NCBI GenBank assembly: GCA_016699305.1
Contig: CP064970.1
Span: forward strand, 1,302,001-1,366,000
DNA from: Alphaproteobacteria bacterium
GTDB lineage: Bacteria; Pseudomonadota; Alphaproteobacteria; GCA-016699305
Reading direction: 5' to 3'
Length of the DNA stretch: 64,000 nucleotides
Position 1 is the stretch's first letter. The number at the start of each line of letters is the position of its first letter. The translations under genes and the position numbers were made by a program. This document shows positions 17,332 through 24,511 of this stretch, one piece after another. The notes beneath the pieces were generated by a model that was given only the letters and a program-made list of their open reading frames with translations, was not told where the DNA came from and ran no database searches.

Positions 17332-18843
17332 TTATGCCGTCGGTCCCGAGGCCGCGTCTGCGGCCTCGCCCGGGAACCAGTGTTCGCGCGCCTTCATAAT
17401 GATGGCGTTGGCGGTGTCGGAATCGGGGGCCAGATCGCCCAGCGCCTCGATCAATTCGTCGCCGGCCAGATCGGCCAGATCGTCCAGCTTGCGGATGTTC
17501 TTTTCGCCCAGCTTGGCCGCCATCTCCAGCGAGATATGCGGGATATCCAACAAGGCGGCCTCCATGCCCATTTCGGCGCAGCGGTCGCGCAATTTCTGTT
17601 CGCGCTGGCTGAGCCATTCGCGGGCGCGGCTTTGCAGCTCGGCGGCGATGTCGGTGTCAAAGCCTTCGATCTCGGCCAATTCCTCGGTCACGGTCTGGTC
17701 GATCTGCTCGACGCGGGTGAAGCCTTCGGTGACCAACAGATGCGCGATCACATCGTCCACGCCCAAAGCCTCCATAAACAAGGTCGTGCGGATGCGGAAC
17801 TCCTCTTGGCGACGTTCGGACTCTTCGGCCTCGGTCAGGATATCGATATCCCAGCCGGTCAGCATCGAGGCCAAACGCACATTCTGGCCACGTCGGCCGA
17901 TGGCCAGGCTCAGCTGCTCGTCCGGCACCACCACGTCCATACGGTTCTTTTCCTCGTCCAGCACCACCTTGGCGACCTCGGCGGGGGCCAAGGCATTGAC
18001 CACGAAAGTGGCCGGGTCCGAGGACCAGGGGATGATGTCGATCTTTTCGCCTTGCAACTCGCCCACCACCGCTTGGACGCGGCTGCCGCGCATACCCACG
18101 CACGCGCCGACGGGATCGATGCCCCCGTCATGGGAAATCACGGCGATCTTAGCGCGGCTGCCCGGGTCGCGAGCCACGGCCTTGATCTCGATGATGCCGT
18201 CATAGATTTCCGGCACTTCCTGAGAAAACAGCTTGGCCATGAACAGAGGATGGGTGCGCGATAGGAAGATTTGAGGCCCGCGTTGTTCGCTGCGCACGTC
18301 GTAGATATAGGCGCGCACGCGGTCGTTCAGCTTGAAATGCTCACGCGGCAAGGTCTCGTCGCGGCGCAAGACCGCCTCGGCCCGTCCCAGATCGACGGTG
18401 ACATTGCCAAACTCCACGCGCTTGACGATGCCGTTCACGATCTCGCTGACGCGATCCTTGTATTCGGCGTATTGGCGGGCGCGTTCGGCCTCGCGGATTT
18501 TTTGCACGATGACTTGCTTGGCGATTTGCGCGGGAACGCGGCCAAATTCGAAAGGCGGCAATTCCTCGATAAAGACATCGCCCACTTTGGCGTCCGGATT
18601 GCGGCGCAAGGCTTCTTTCAGGGTCATCTGGGTGGCGTCGTTCTCCACCACTTCCACCACTTGCAGGCAGCGCCGCATCTGAATAAGACCGGTTTTGCGA
18701 TCCACCAGGCCGCGAATGTCGTGCTCATGGCCATATTTGGCGCGGCCGATCTTTTGCACGGCCTCTTCGATCGCCAGGAACATTTCCTCGCGGTCGATAC
18801 CCTTTTCGCGCGCGGCGGCGTCCACCACTTGAACCAGATCCAT
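17332..18843 (-). CDS. nusA: Transcription termination/antitermination protein NusA
   Basis: Binds RNA polymerase and nascent RNA, modulating pausing, termination and antitermination. The sequence shows the N-terminal polymerase-binding domain, an S1 domain (about 135-200), two KH domains (RGSRVQAVVGELQGEKID and AIGRRGQNVRLA), and C-terminal acidic helical repeats (about 350-500). I take the ATG at 18843, 8 bp after AAGGAG; a TTG six bases upstream is also open. The start falls just past the rimP stop (TGATCATG). Confidence 0.96.
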   Translation of the reverse strand: MDLVQVVDAAAREKGIDREEMFLAIEEAVQKIGRAKYGHEHDIRGLVDRKTGLIQMRRCLQVVEVVENDATQMTLKEALRRNPDAKVGDVFIEELPPFEFGRVPAQIAKQVIVQKIREAERARQYAEYKDRVSEIVNGIVKRVEFGNVTVDLGRAEAVLRRDETLPREHFKLNDRVRAYIYDVRSEQRGPQIFLSRTHPLFMAKLFSQEVPEIYDGIIEIKAVARDPGSRAKIAVISHDGGIDPVGACVGMRGSRVQAVVGELQGEKIDIIPWSSDPATFVVNALAPAEVAKVVLDEEKNRMDVVVPDEQLSLAIGRRGQNVRLASMLTGWDIDILTEAEESERRQEEFRIRTTLFMEALGVDDVIAHLLVTEGFTRVEQIDQTVTEELAEIEGFDTDIAAELQSRAREWLSQREQKLRDRCAEMGMEAALLDIPHISLEMAAKLGEKNIRKLDDLADLAGDELIEALGDLAPDSDTANAIIMKAREHWFPGEAADAASGPTA

Positions 18844-18845
18844 GA

Positions 18846-19457
18846 TCAATGCTCTCCTTGTCCTGACTTTTGAGGTCCTGATTTTTTGGGTCCTGATTTC
18901 CCAGGCGCCGATTTTTTGGGCGCGGGTTCTTTAACCTCGGCCTGGATGGCCGGTTTCTTTGAAGGTCCCTTACCCGGTTTCGGCTTTGGCCCCAGATCGG
19001 GGTCCAGATGCGCCTTTTCGATGGCTTCCAACCCTATGCGAAGCAGGCCTTGAGGGCCGGCATCGACCAACACATCCTGCCCTTCGCGTCCGCGCAGAAT
19101 GCCTTTCAGGCGGCGCGGCCATTGCGGATGCGGATACAAAGAGATAGCCACGAGCTGCCCGGCAAAGCGATCGTAGTCCTGTGGCTTGGTCAATGGACGC
19201 TCCAGACCGGGCGAGCCGACCTCCAGCACATAGCGCCCCGGCACCGGATCATCGACATCCAAGGCCGCCGACAGACCACGGCTGAGACGGGCGCATTCGC
19301 CGATCGAAATGGGCGTGCCGTCGCTGCGCTCGGCCATCACTTCCAGCACGGGCCGCGTTCCGCCCAACAGGCGCACACGCACCACGGCCAGGCCCATCGG
19401 ACCTGCCGTTTGGATCGCCATCTTTTCCAGGCGCTGCGCGGTATCGTCGCGGGCCAT
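18846..19457 (-). CDS. rimP: Ribosome maturation factor RimP
   Basis: RimP binds the 30S subunit and helps its maturation. The 203-residue protein has the conserved LAVVRVRLLGG, ISIGECARLSRGLSAALD, YVLEVGSPGLERPL and LKGILRG segments, followed by an unusual Lys/Pro/Ser-rich tail (about 155-203) with repeated KKSGP-like units. I start at the ATG at 19457 because the longer frame would enter the hairpin and terminator of the leader. First gene of rimP-nusA-ylxR-infB. Confidence 0.93.
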   Translation of the reverse strand: MARDDTAQRLEKMAIQTAGPMGLAVVRVRLLGGTRPVLEVMAERSDGTPISIGECARLSRGLSAALDVDDPVPGRYVLEVGSPGLERPLTKPQDYDRFAGQLVAISLYPHPQWPRRLKGILRGREGQDVLVDAGPQGLLRIGLEAIEKAHLDPDLGPKPKPGKGPSKKPAIQAEVKEPAPKKSAPGKSGPKKSGPQKSGQGEH

Positions 19458-19483
19458 GCCCTTAGTCTTTCGCCTCCGGCAAC

Positions 19484-19509
19484 AAAAAAGGCGGGCCCGC
19501 AGGCCCACC
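19484..19509 (-). terminator. Intrinsic terminator in the rimP leader (attenuator candidate)
   Basis: On the minus strand GGTGGGCC, a short loop, GGGCCCGCC and then six Ts form a strong GC hairpin with U-tract. It lies 27 bp before the rimP start and no minus-strand gene ends upstream, so it most likely acts within the operon's own leader. Confidence 0.75.
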
Positions 19510-19516
19510 TCCGAAA

Positions 19517-19547
19517 CGCGGAAAAACTTGAACCAAGCTTTTCCGTA
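19517..19547 (-). promoter_or_regulatory. Leader hairpin upstream of the rimP attenuator
   Basis: On the minus strand ACGGAAAA-G-CTTG, loop GTT, CAAG-TTTTTCCG makes a nearly perfect extended stem just before the terminator hairpin. It could be the upstream element of an attenuation switch for rimP-nusA-ylxR-infB. Confidence 0.5.
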
Positions 19548-19569
19548 TGGGGTGATCTCACTGAGGGTA

Positions 19570-19598
19570 TATATAGACCGATGACATACCCGTTGCAA
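19570..19598 (-). promoter_or_regulatory. Candidate sigma-70 promoter for rimP-nusA-ylxR-infB
   Basis: On the minus strand TTGCAA (19593-19598), 17 bp spacer, TATATA (19570-19575). Transcription would begin near 19563 and pass through both leader hairpins before rimP. Confidence 0.6.
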
Positions 19599-19683
19599 CT
19601 CTTTGCTGCGGGCAATACTCTCTCAGATGCCTGTCCCGTTTTCGGGAGTCATCTCACCTTCTATCGACGGAAAGATTGGCCTC

Positions 19684-20325
19684 ATGGACTGGGTTATCTT
19701 ATCTCCTCAGCAATACATGACATACATTGCCTGCTGGGCTGTTTTTTGTCTGGTGGCGGTTGGTATTCTTGTGAAAGACCGGGCAAATCTCCGCATTGAA
19801 TTAAGTCACTACCGACGGTTCCTTTTTATTCCTTGGAAGTTGCTGGTCTTCATTCCGGCCTTTCTATTTGTAACGTTTGCGGGCCGTTTTACCGATGACG
19901 AGACATGGGATGTTATGAGCGGCGGTGGAATGTCGTTGCTTACATTTCTGACCGCGCCTTGGGTATTGGGCTTGTTTTACCAGACGCTTAAAGGGTGGCG
20001 ACCAAAGCGGTATATGGTTGTGGCCTTTGCGCTTTGTCTCTTTTCAAGCAGCTGGTTCTACGACATTTATTTGCTTTGGCGCGATGGCGAATATACCTCG
20101 CGCTGGTTCGGGAATTTGCTGTTATCACCGACGATCTATGTGGCAGCCGGACTGTTGTGGAATCTTGAAGTTGGGCCAAACGGCCGCGTTACCCTGTCGT
20201 TACTGCGAACAAACTGGCCGGAGCCACCTGTTAACCGAAATTTCTGGCCGCTTGTCTGGGTATCCATCCCGCTTGTTTTAGTTGCCGTGTTTGTTCTTAC
20301 CGCCTATGTACGCTGGCATATTTAA
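19684..20325 (+). CDS. Multi-pass membrane protein, unknown function
   Basis: A 213-residue protein with five or six membrane segments (YMTYIACWAVFCLVAVGIL, LLVFIPAFLFVTFAG, LLTFLTAPWVLGLFY, YMVVAFALCLFSSSWF, LLLSPTIYVAAGLLW, LVWVSIPLVLVAVFVLTAY). I recognise no family and see no catalytic motif. I prefer the ATG at 19684; a TTG at 19603 would add a non-conserved extension over the divergent rimP promoter. It is alone on the plus strand and is followed by a truncated RDD fragment, so it is likely accessory. Confidence 0.7.
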   Translation: MDWVILSPQQYMTYIACWAVFCLVAVGILVKDRANLRIELSHYRRFLFIPWKLLVFIPAFLFVTFAGRFTDDETWDVMSGGGMSLLTFLTAPWVLGLFYQTLKGWRPKRYMVVAFALCLFSSSWFYDIYLLWRDGEYTSRWFGNLLLSPTIYVAAGLLWNLEVGPNGRVTLSLLRTNWPEPPVNRNFWPLVWVSIPLVLVAVFVLTAYVRWHI

Positions 20326-20353
20326 GAGGAAAGAGGAGCGGTTCACCCCGTGT

Positions 20354-20488
20354 CTACTGATCCAGCTTAGGCAAGGGGACCGCACCGGCCAGGTTATAAG
20401 TCGGCGGCAACTGGCGACGCAGCACCAAGGTCAAAGCCAGCATGTCGTGTAGGCCCTGCTTACGCTTGGTCCAACAGCGCATCAGATA
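20354..20488 (-). pseudogene. Truncated RDD-family fragment
   Basis: Read on the minus strand it encodes ~44 residues (YLMRCWTKRKQGLHDML ... PLPKLDQ, stop) nearly the same as the C-terminus of the RDD gene at 22484-23062. Homology starts near 20337, outside the stop, and breaks off abruptly at about 20488, 17 bp before the Nudix start. No start codon or N-terminal helices remain. It is a third partial copy of the RDD unit. Confidence 0.85.
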
Positions 20489-20505
20489 AACAGAGGAAGC
20501 CCCAC

Positions 20506-21141
20506 ATGCCCACGCCGCAGCCTCACCATATCAAAACCGTGGGAAGTAAGGTCGTCTATGCTGGGTTCAACCGGATTACAAATTACACCTTCGAATTCCC
20601 AAGCTTTGATGGGAAGAAGACTTTCCTGATGGATAAAGAGGTATTCGAGAGGAAAAACGCGGTTGCCGTCTTATTGTACGATCCCGTCATGGACGGCGTC
20701 GTTCTCGTCCAACAGTTTCGGCCAGGATGCTTTATCGCGCAGAATATTGCCTTTCCTTTGGAGATCCCTGCAGGCTTGATCGACACAAACGATGGTGATC
20801 TAGAAAAGATCGTGCGGAAAGAAGCCATCGAAGAGACCCATTACGACATTCAGGCCCTCATCAAGATTGGGTGCTTCTTTCCGGAGATCAGCTTCAGCTC
20901 TCGCATCATTCACTTATTCTGCGGGAAAATAGATGCCTCGAAAGCCCACATCAATGGTGGCCTACACGAGGAAAGCGAAGACATCAACATATCGCTTGTG
21001 CCTGTCGCGCAGCTAAAAAAGAGCATGGAGGAAGGGGAGTTGATGAATTCGCATACCCTGATCGCTGTGCAGTGGTTTTTCTTGAATCTTGGGAAGGTCC
21101 GCGAGTCCTTTTTAGCCTCTGACGGAGCCAAAACCCCATGA
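20506..21141 (+). CDS. Nudix hydrolase, ADP-ribose pyrophosphatase-like
   Basis: A 211-residue protein resembling NudF/ADP-ribose pyrophosphatases: AVAVLLYDPVMDGVVLVQQFRPG before the box, LEIPAGLID, then the Nudix helix at about 98-114. The box is imperfect: metal-binding glutamates E106, E109 and E110 are kept, but the Arg before E106 is Lys and the Gly after the EE pair is His (KEAIEETH). It may be a variant hydrolase. It sits between an RDD remnant and ddl on the plus strand, AT-richer than its neighbours. Confidence 0.78.
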   Translation: MPTPQPHHIKTVGSKVVYAGFNRITNYTFEFPSFDGKKTFLMDKEVFERKNAVAVLLYDPVMDGVVLVQQFRPGCFIAQNIAFPLEIPAGLIDTNDGDLEKIVRKEAIEETHYDIQALIKIGCFFPEISFSSRIIHLFCGKIDASKAHINGGLHEESEDINISLVPVAQLKKSMEEGELMNSHTLIAVQWFFLNLGKVRESFLASDGAKTP

Positions 21142-21263
21142 TCGCCACCAGCATCAATGCCACGGGAATATGCCCTCACACCAACCACCTGACTTACATC
21201 TGCTTGGCTGCGGACTATACTTGATCATGATACATGAAACCCATGGAAGGTAAGGTAAGGCAT

Positions 21264-22478
21264 ATGACGATGCGAACGGATAACAAGCTGGTTTTGGCCG
21301 TTTTTTTCGGGGGGCCGGGGGTTGAGCATGATGTTAGCGTCCTGACGGGATTGCAGATTTTGGACGGCTTGGACCCCGCCCGCTATGACGCCTTTCCGGT
21401 TTATTGGGGCCTTGACGGCGTGTGGCGCATGGGCGACGCCTTGAGGGAGAGGCGCAACTATCTGCCCGATGCGGCTATGCGTCGCGCGCTTGATGAAGTC
21501 CGTCTTGCCCTGGGCAGGCCGCAGGCGCGTCCGTGTTTGGAATCGACGAGGCGTCATGTGCTGGGCGCTGGCCGACGCTATGAATTCGACCTGGCCATTC
21601 CGGCTTTTCATGGCGATCTGGGCGAAGGCGGGGCCTTTCAAGGCCTGTTGGATTGCGCGGGAATCCCTTATATCGGCTCTCCCGTCGCGCCATGCGCCGT
21701 GGCGCTGAACAAGATGATGGCCAAAACTCTTTTCAAGGGCCTGGGCGTTCCCACTTTGCCCGGACAGCTTATCCAGCGCCCCGCGCCCGAGCGCATGCAG
21801 GATATGCCCCAACTGGCGCAAAGCCTGTCCGTGCCCTATCCGGTATGCATCAAGCCCAATAATCTGGGCAGCAGCGTCGGCGTGACGCGCGCCCAGAACG
21901 CCCAACAAGCCCTGGCAGGGCTGCAACAGGTGTTCCGTCTGGACACGGCGGCCCTGATCGAACCCTTTGTCGAGGATTTGGTGGAATACAATCTGGCCGT
22001 GATGCGAGGCTCCGATGGACAGATCCTTTATTCGGCCATCGAACGCCCCTTGCGCGCCTCCGAGGTGCTGGACTTTAAGGATAAATATCTCTCGGGCGGC
22101 GATTTGGACAGCAAATTGGCCGCGCCGATGGATATGGGCATGGCCTCGGCCACGCGGGAATTCCATCCCAAAGCTCTGCCCGAAGATCAAGCGCAAACTT
22201 TGCGCATATGGGCCGGTCGCATCTTCGAAGGATTAGAGGCGCGCGGCACCATCCGCATCGACTTTATCGGCCATGCCGGCACAGGCGAGCTATGGGCCAA
22301 TGAGGTCAATATCTGCCCCGGTTCCTTGGCCTATTATTTGTGGGAACAGGCCCAGCCCCGCTTGCTGTTGCGCGATCTTTTGACCCAGCTGGTCGAACAA
22401 GCGCGCATCGACGCCCGCCAAGCCCATCGTGTGACCGACCCGGCCCAAGCGGCCAGCGCCATCTTTCGCAGGAAATAG
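21264..22478 (+). CDS. D-alanine-D-alanine ligase-like ATP-grasp protein
   Basis: ATP-grasp ligase of the Ddl family, which joins two D-alanines for peptidoglycan. Seen: FFGGPGVEHDVSVLTG (N-terminal GG..EH..S), FHGDLGEGGAFQGLLD, IPYIGS, KPNNLGSSVGV, EYNLAVM and IRIDFIG...ELWANEVN. After EVN, canonical Ddl has xxPGFT-like residues, while here it reads ICPGSLAYYLWE, a divergent Ddl-like subgroup. I choose the ATG at 21264 (AAGGTAAGG just upstream), giving 404 residues; the ATG at 21234 is also open. It stands away from the mur-ftsZ cluster, so this may be a second or specialised ligase. Its 3' tail is repeated at 23190-23222. Confidence 0.8.
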   Translation: MTMRTDNKLVLAVFFGGPGVEHDVSVLTGLQILDGLDPARYDAFPVYWGLDGVWRMGDALRERRNYLPDAAMRRALDEVRLALGRPQARPCLESTRRHVLGAGRRYEFDLAIPAFHGDLGEGGAFQGLLDCAGIPYIGSPVAPCAVALNKMMAKTLFKGLGVPTLPGQLIQRPAPERMQDMPQLAQSLSVPYPVCIKPNNLGSSVGVTRAQNAQQALAGLQQVFRLDTAALIEPFVEDLVEYNLAVMRGSDGQILYSAIERPLRASEVLDFKDKYLSGGDLDSKLAAPMDMGMASATREFHPKALPEDQAQTLRIWAGRIFEGLEARGTIRIDFIGHAGTGELWANEVNICPGSLAYYLWEQAQPRLLLRDLLTQLVEQARIDARQAHRVTDPAQAASAIFRRK

Positions 22479-22483
22479 GGCGG

Positions 22484-23062
22484 TTAACCCCGTGTCTTCT
22501 GATCCAGCTTAGGTAAGGGGACCGTGCCGGCCAGGTTATAAGTCGGCGGCAACTGGCGACGCAGCACCAAGGTTGAAGCCAGGATGTCGTGCAGTCCCTG
22601 CTTACGCTTGGTCCAACAAACCATCAGATAGCCGATGCACAAGGTGATGTTCGATAAGGCCTTGGCGAAATGTCGTCCGGTGGCGCGACCAAACGAGATA
22701 CGATTCCCGTTTTTATCCGTCACGATCAAGCGGCAGACCATCTTGCCCGGTGTCGCCTGGTATTTTGAAGATTCAAAGCCTGCACACAATAGCCAAATGA
22801 GTATTGTGGAGATAAAGACGGATGCCAAAAACACCAGCCCCAACACAGCAGGCTCATCCACCAGTTTTTTAAGCGAAGAGGGATCCGTAAGTCCTACGAC
22901 AATCCCCATGACAAACCCTACCACGATGAATGCGATATAGATGAACGTGATATCCAAGAAACTAGCCAACACGCGCCACCAGAACCCGGCATAAGAAGTT
23001 GGAATACCGGCATAAGCGGTTGGAATAGGTGAGGTGGCAGGTTGGGGTAGGATTACCGACAT
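22484..23062 (-). CDS. RDD family membrane protein, copy 1
   Basis: A 192-residue RDD protein. It has the family start YAGFWWRVLASFLDITFIYIA, a second membrane hairpin (VLGLVFLASVFISTILIWLLC), and the conserved YQATPGKMVCRLIVTDKNG.RISFGRATGRHFAK segment and final membrane segment ending in WTKRKQGLHD. Function of RDD proteins is mostly unknown; some are linked to transport. It is a tandem duplicate of the next gene (strongly alike in the C-terminal half, diverged in the middle), faces ddl tail-to-tail with a 5 bp gap, and has a duplicated proline-rich N-terminus (PIPTAYAG.PTSYAG). Confidence 0.85.
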   Translation of the reverse strand: MSVILPQPATSPIPTAYAGIPTSYAGFWWRVLASFLDITFIYIAFIVVGFVMGIVVGLTDPSSLKKLVDEPAVLGLVFLASVFISTILIWLLCAGFESSKYQATPGKMVCRLIVTDKNGNRISFGRATGRHFAKALSNITLCIGYLMVCWTKRKQGLHDILASTLVLRRQLPPTYNLAGTVPLPKLDQKTRG

Positions 23063-23099
23063 AATGGAACGCCTTTCTGGTTGATAGGGTCATCTTTTA

Positions 23100-23222
23100 A
23101 CAGGAATGATTACCTTGCGCAATTCTAAGATGCGGCAAAAAACGCGCAAAACGCTGCGTTAATAAACCAACGACCACCACGGTCCAAGTGGCCAGTGCCA
23201 TCTTTCGCAGGAAATAGGGCGG
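23100..23222. other. Duplication junction: PAP2-tail fragment joined to ddl-tail fragment
   Basis: Positions about 23100-23180 match the 3' end of the PAP2 gene (23829-23908) at roughly four in five bases; directly after, about 23184-23222 match the 3' end of ddl including its stop (22447-22485). RDD copy 2 follows at the spacing at which RDD copy 1 follows ddl. This is the scar of a tandem duplication of a ddl-tail / RDD / PAP2-tail unit. Confidence 0.85.
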
Positions 23223-23789
23223 TTAAACTCGGGGGGGTTGGTCCAGCGTGGGAGGGACAGAACCCGTCCTGCCATAGATCGGCGGCAACTGACGACGCAG
23301 AACCAAGGTCGAGGCCAGCATGTCGTGTAGGCCCTGTCGGCGCTGCGTCCAAAAGACCATCAGATAGCCGATGCACAAAATAATGCCCGAGAGAATCTTG
23401 GCGAAATGTCGTCCGGTGGCGCGACCAAACGAGATGCGATGCCCGTTTTCATCCGTCACGATCAAGCGGCAGATCATTTTCCCCGGCGTGGCTTGGAAAT
23501 GCGAGCTTTCGAACCAGGCGAAATACAGCCAATAGACCACGGTGCCCAGCACGCTAAGGGCCATCAAACCCACGCTCATTCCCGCCATCGCCGGCAAGGC
23601 CGTCACCACATCGCCATGAGCGAGCGGGATCGGCCCAAGCGCGATCACGGCGCCCAACGGCCATTTCAAAACGCCAAAGGCGATATTGAGCAAGAAAGCG
23701 TCCAAAAAAATCGCCAAAGCGCGCCACCAAAACCCGGCATAAGAGGTTGGAATGGGTGAGGCGGCAGGCTGAGGCGTGATCACGGTCAT
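23223..23789 (-). CDS. RDD family membrane protein, copy 2
   Basis: A 188-residue paralog of copy 1 with the same order of parts: YAGFWWRALAIFLDAFLLNIA, a central membrane pair (GMSVGLMALSVLGTVVYWLYFAWF), and QATPGKMICRLIVTDENG.RISFGRATGRHFAK followed by WTQRRQGLHDMLASTLVLRRQLPP. The central parts of the copies differ much more than the ends. It lies 35 bp after PAP2 on the same strand and probably represents the ancestral position at the end of the long lpx/glycosyltransferase array. Confidence 0.85.
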   Translation of the reverse strand: MTVITPQPAASPIPTSYAGFWWRALAIFLDAFLLNIAFGVLKWPLGAVIALGPIPLAHGDVVTALPAMAGMSVGLMALSVLGTVVYWLYFAWFESSHFQATPGKMICRLIVTDENGHRISFGRATGRHFAKILSGIILCIGYLMVFWTQRRQGLHDMLASTLVLRRQLPPIYGRTGSVPPTLDQPPRV

Positions 23790-23824
23790 AGCGGAAAGGC
23801 CCTTTCGGTTGGATAGGCTCGATC

Positions 23825-24511
23825 TTAGCGGGAATGATTGCCTTGCGCCATATCAAGACGCGGCAAAAGACGCGCAAAGCGCGGGGTTAATAAACCAACA
23901 GTCGCCACCGCCACCAAGGCCCCGGCAAACAGGTCGCTCAAATAATGGGCGTTCGTGATGATGCGGCTGGCGGCGATCACCAGCGCCAGGGCCAGACCGG
24001 CTCCGCGCCAAGGCCGGGACAGGAAAGGCAATAAAGCCAGCAGAAGGACAAAGACCGTGGTGGCATGTCCCGAGGGCATGGATTGCCACCGCGCCGACCC
24101 CGCAAAAGGCATGAAGACGAACATATCAAGGCCCATCTTCTCCGACAGGCTGGGGCGCGGTCGCCCGATCAGGCGTTTCAGGATTTGAGTAAGGATGCCC
24201 GAAATAGCGACACAGGAAAATATCCACGCGCAACCGATGGCGCCTTGCATCAAACGCGCATGCGCGCGCGGCCAATATGTGCTGCGGGCCAGACCCCAGC
24301 AGATCAGGCCCGACAGGCCACTGGACCACAAATACCAGCTGGACTCGCCCAGTTCCGTGACCACCCGAAAGCCCCGCTCGATTTCCGGATAGGCGTGCGC
24401 GAAGTCCTGCGCCGCCTGGGCCAAAGGGTGATCGACACAAAACATGCTGATCGGAATCAGCAACGCCAGAATCCCGGCGCACCCTGTCCAAACGCCAAGA
24501 CGGCTTGTCAT
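23825..24511 (-). CDS. PAP2-family membrane phosphatase
   Basis: A 228-residue membrane lipid phosphatase. The PAP2 signature is complete: KRLIGRPRPS (motif 1), PSGHATTVF (motif 2) and SRIITNAHYLSDLFAG (motif 3), among about six membrane segments. Such enzymes dephosphorylate undecaprenyl diphosphate, phosphatidylglycerol phosphate or lipid A. Because it follows an ArnT-like transferase and an LAB_N protein in the lipid A array, a lipid A or carrier-lipid substrate is likely (inference). I take the ATG at 24511, an ATGA overlap with the upstream gene. Confidence 0.87.
   Translation of the reverse strand: MTSRLGVWTGCAGILALLIPISMFCVDHPLAQAAQDFAHAYPEIERGFRVVTELGESSWYLWSSGLSGLICWGLARSTYWPRAHARLMQGAIGCAWIFSCVAISGILTQILKRLIGRPRPSLSEKMGLDMFVFMPFAGSARWQSMPSGHATTVFVLLLALLPFLSRPWRGAGLALALVIAASRIITNAHYLSDLFAGALVAVATVGLLTPRFARLLPRLDMAQGNHSR

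Noticed and set aside
17297..17617. N-terminal extension of YlxR (107 residues)
   Set aside because: It lies inside nusA in another frame and is a low-complexity Arg/Gly run; the ATG at 17296 matches the family start.
17269..18264. 331-residue plus-strand ORF antisense to nusA
   Set aside because: It is a shadow of nusA with no family similarity.
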